Positions 63,354 through 64,000 of a stretch of DNA of 64,000 nt are shown here, piece by piece. Both the position numbers and the translations under genes were made by a program. Origin of the DNA: Agrobacterium leguminum (GTDB lineage Bacteria > Pseudomonadota > Alphaproteobacteria > Rhizobiales > Rhizobiaceae); assembly GCF_015704895.1 (NCBI RefSeq), contig NZ_JADQWB010000002.1:124001-188000 (forward strand), given 5' to 3'. Position 1 is the stretch's first letter. Each line of letters starts with the position of its first letter. Below the pieces are notes generated by a model. It worked only from the letters and a program-made list of their open reading frames with translations, had not been told where the DNA came from and ran no database searches.

Positions 63354-63426
63354 GCCTGTTCCCCTGATTTTCCGGCCTTTGTCGAGCTATTGCGCAAAAG
63401 CGCGATGGATTTCAAGCGTGCTTCGC

Positions 63427-63996
63427 TCAACGCACAACGATGTATCTGTCCGAGCGGTGATTGATGGCGAGAAACATGTTGAGCACGAAAGCGCCGACAA
63501 TCGAATAGACAACCGTGGCCGGATCGATGACGAGGAAGGCGCAGAGCATCACGAAGGCATCGAAGGCCAGCTGGATGAGACCAGCGCGGATGCCGAAGCG
63601 ATCCTGAATATAGATGGCGAGAATGCCGATACCGCCGAGGCTGGCGCGGTGACGATAAAGCGCCAGCAAGCCGTAACCCAGCAACAGGCCGCCAAGCAGC
63701 GCCGCCCAGAGCGGGTTGATGCTGTCGATCACCATCCAGCGCGCTTCCACTTCCGTCAGCACCGAAACGAGGCCGATGGCGATGAAGGTCTTGAAGGAGA
63801 AGGCAAGACCGAGGCGTCGGAAGGACAGGTAATAAAACGGCAGATTGACGAGGAAGAACAGGAGGCCGAAGCTGATACCGAAGGCATAATGAAGCAGGAA
63901 GGCGACGCCGGCGGTGCCGCCGGTCAGAAGGCCGACCTTGTTCAGAAGATAAAAGCCGAGCGCCGACACGATGGCACCGGTGACGATGCCCTGCAC
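63427..63996 (-). CDS. YitT-family membrane protein (second copy, partial)
   Basis: The visible 189 residues run past the window end, so the N-terminus is missing. Identity to the neighbour is evident by eye: GLLFFLVNLPFYYLSFRRLG, RASLGGIGILAIYIQDRFGI, and LNMFLAINHRSDRYIVV. It is complete at the C-terminus. A tandem duplication is likely. Confidence 0.85.
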   Translation of the reverse strand: MQGIVTGAIVSALGFYLLNKVGLLTGGTAGVAFLLHYAFGISFGLLFFLVNLPFYYLSFRRLGLAFSFKTFIAIGLVSVLTEVEARWMVIDSINPLWAALLGGLLLGYGLLALYRHRASLGGIGILAIYIQDRFGIRAGLIQLAFDAFVMLCAFLVIDPATVVYSIVGAFVLNMFLAINHRSDRYIVVR

Positions 63997-64000
63997 GTCT

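Overview
The window is a stretch of a Rhizobiaceae chromosome, most probably Agrobacterium (biovar 1/fabrum group). The grounds are the gene content and order seen here: flgG-flgA-flgI-motE-flgH-fliL-fliP followed by three tandem flagellins, the alphaproteobacterial che operon with cheS, two cheY, cheD and the CheZ-like cheT, the visN-visR master regulators of motility, a fused mrpA-mrpB antiporter operon, and a PodJ-type polar scaffold. Coding sequence is GC-rich. No phage, transposon or CRISPR array was seen.

Layout. 1-4.2 kb: the end of a tightly overlapped flagellar basal-body operon. 4.5-8.1 kb: flaA, flaB and flaC, each with its own promoter region, structured leader and terminator. 8.2 kb: tRNA-Thr(GGT) on the minus strand. 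8.4-15.3 kb: a conserved housekeeping run (murA, DUF2948, hisD, UPF0262, LMW-phosphatase-like, infA, maf, yacG, a membrane-anchored unknown). 15.3-18.4 kb: minus-strand galE/exoB-like epimerase, a class I aminotransferase and mscL. 18.6-22.1 kb: a large transporter-histidine kinase-receiver hybrid. 22.2-35.7 kb: minus-strand motility control, read from the high end as icpA-like soluble receptor, cheS, cheY1, cheA, cheR, cheB, cheY2, cheD, cheT, fliF, then visN-visR and a membrane chemoreceptor. 36.2-42.7 kb: a small unknown and the six-gene Mrp cation/proton antiporter operon. 42.7-45.2 kb: a small AT-richer accessory patch (XRE regulator, small membrane protein, membrane coiled-coil protein) ending at tRNA-Phe(GAA). 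45.4-51.4 kb: a small unknown and a fatty-acid beta-oxidation operon (acyl-CoA dehydrogenase, thiolase, FadB/J) with a palindromic operator candidate. 51.8-55.6 kb: podJ. 55.8-64 kb: TauE/SafE-TIGR02186 pair, a universal stress protein, the PdeM/Lhr-type helicase repair pair, an Rrf2 regulator with a CxxC AhpD-like protein, and two tandem YitT membrane proteins, the second cut by the window end.

How it works together. VisN/VisR are known in rhizobia to head the motility cascade. The basal-body and flagellin genes build the filament, and the che operon couples receptor signals to the motor. Two groups of flagellar genes are separated here by about 18 kb of unrelated genes. The most unusual signals are the shared hairpin-plus-ATGTCCC leader in front of all three flagellins, a common acidic-aromatic C-terminal tail on CheD and CheT, a globin-sensor-like receptor that seems to lack the heme histidine, and an unrecognised membrane coiled-coil gene beside tRNA-Phe.
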